Assembly: GCA_965262455.1 (NCBI GenBank)
Contig: CBDHFH010000007.1
Coordinates: 112,784 to 176,783, forward strand
Source: UBA1858 sp965262455
GTDB taxonomy: Bacteria; Pseudomonadota; Gammaproteobacteria; UBA4575
Length of the DNA stretch: 64,000 bases
Direction of reading: 5' to 3'
The position numbers and the translations under genes were made by a program. Positions 63,359 through 64,000 of the stretch are shown here, in pieces. The notes beneath the pieces were generated by a model, which made no database searches, was not told the origin of the DNA, and saw only the letters and a program-made list of their open reading frames with translations. Position 1 is the stretch's first letter, and each line of letters starts with the position of its first letter.

Positions 63359-64000
63359 TTAGCATTGCTGTATTCCGTGATACAAGTTAACCACGTGTCT
63401 TGCTTCAGCAAAAAATAACCAACGCTCGATTAATACACCTATAAACGCACTGCCAACTGCGAGCATAATTGTGGTTGACATTGCCATAAAACTCGCGCCC
63501 AACCAAAGCACCAAGGCGGGCAGTAAAAATGCAAACACTATTACCAACCATCGCAAAACGATTAATCTTGCGCGTGCAACTTGATAGCCAAACTCATCCG
63601 TTAAGAATGTTCCTGCGGTATGGCCCACATCCAGCAAACGTACCATGCTACGTGTAAATGAGGTTGCTGTATTTAGTGTTGGCCCAGCCGGTGAGCCAAT
63701 CCAGAAGAAGTATACAATCTTGGCAACGGCCGCAATGCCAATAAGATAAGTTGCAGTTATTATCAAATTCATCGTCGCCATGTTATACATGGATGCAAAC
63801 AGCAAAAATAATAATCCGCCCAACATTGTGCCTAATAAAATATAGTTCACGGGTGTTAATGCATTGTGCCACTGCCTTATTGTTTTTAGACAGGCATAGA
63901 TCATCCCAGTTGAAAATATTGTCGCTACAGACCATAGCGCGGCGAGCATAGTAATAACCACTAACCAGCCATAGTTACCCATACTTTTCCAAACCGTGAA
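63359..64000 (-). CDS. DmsC-like membrane anchor protein, 5'-truncated by window edge
   Basis: At least 207 residues with several transmembrane helices. IYACLKTIRQWHNALTPVNYILLG and ERWLFFAEARHVVNLYH match DMSO-reductase-type anchor subunits. The frame stays open through the last 18 bases, so the true start is probably beyond base 64000. The partner catalytic and Fe-S subunits would lie to the right. Such complexes transfer quinol electrons. Confidence 0.82.
   Translation of the reverse strand, partial: FTVWKSMGNYGWLVVITMLAALWSVATIFSTGMIYACLKTIRQWHNALTPVNYILLGTMLGGLLFLLFASMYNMATMNLIITATYLIGIAAVAKIVYFFWIGSPAGPTLNTATSFTRSMVRLLDVGHTAGTFLTDEFGYQVARARLIVLRWLVIVFAFLLPALVLWLGASFMAMSTTIMLAVGSAFIGVLIERWLFFAEARHVVNLYHGIQQC

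Noticed and set aside
1..64000. tRNA, rRNA, CRISPR, insertion sequence or prophage
   Set aside because: No cloverleaf, rRNA core, regularly spaced repeat array, transposase or integrase was found on either strand by reading.

Overview
The window looks like a chromosomal segment of a moderately AT-rich gammaproteobacterium. Supporting genes include a FabA whose catalytic residues fall at H70 and D84, a four-cysteine FNR regulator, a long NrdA with an extra ATP cone paired with NrdB, SseA, TatD, BolA, an AbgT-type transporter, and two exported proteins with a VPxP-type exosortase sorting tail. A PPi-dependent phosphofructokinase, two XylM/AlkB-type membrane hydroxylases, an OmpW/AlkL-type porin and several redox enzymes suggest a metabolically versatile, hydrocarbon-oxidising or one-carbon/sulfur-related lineage. 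I cannot name a genus. I see no rRNA, tRNA, CRISPR array, insertion sequence or prophage.

Layout. 1-1.7 kb: 3' part of a NarL regulator, a rhodanese, a small membrane protein and a lone S24 domain. 1.9-8.6 kb: an Atm1-like ABC exporter and the nrdAB locus, which has DnaA/NrdR-like sites upstream and three hairpins between its genes. 8.6-13 kb: small envelope and hypothetical proteins. 13-16.6 kb: a two-gene operon of a molybdopterin oxidoreductase and an FAD/ferredoxin reductase of unknown substrate. 16.7-24 kb: dinB, a membrane protein with 12-residue repeats, the first XylM-like hydroxylase with a divergent MerR-family regulator, fabA and an AbgT transporter. 24-42.5 kb: mostly housekeeping genes (pepN, trhO-tatD-bolA, a Nudix gene, an EAL protein, sseA, adk, PPi-PFK, galT), plus a [2Fe-2S]/FAD reductase of the type that feeds XylM.

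42.6-48.2 kb is the most coherent accessory module: an ompW/alkL-like porin, the second XylM-like hydroxylase, a 67-residue membrane protein, fnr, two GST-fold proteins and a truncated haemoglobin. FNR-type boxes lie before ompW, before the hydroxylase, between fnr and the GST genes (probably autoregulation), and more weakly before the first GST gene. I read this as an oxygen-tuned hydrocarbon uptake and hydroxylation unit; its substrate is inference only.

48-64 kb: outer-membrane and peptidase genes, msrA, a DUF4410-like lipoprotein gene broken by one in-frame stop, a CsgG-like gene, an orphan acetolactate synthase large subunit, an orphan CbbQ-type ATPase followed by chrA, an AI-2E exporter, a uracil-DNA glycosylase-like gene, a Rieske ferredoxin, and a DmsC-like anchor protein cut by the right edge. 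Two uncharacterised proteins (33769-34179 and 61488-61934) form a previously unrecognised pair: four cysteines and a PH...KIQxGGxxGL motif align with no gaps.
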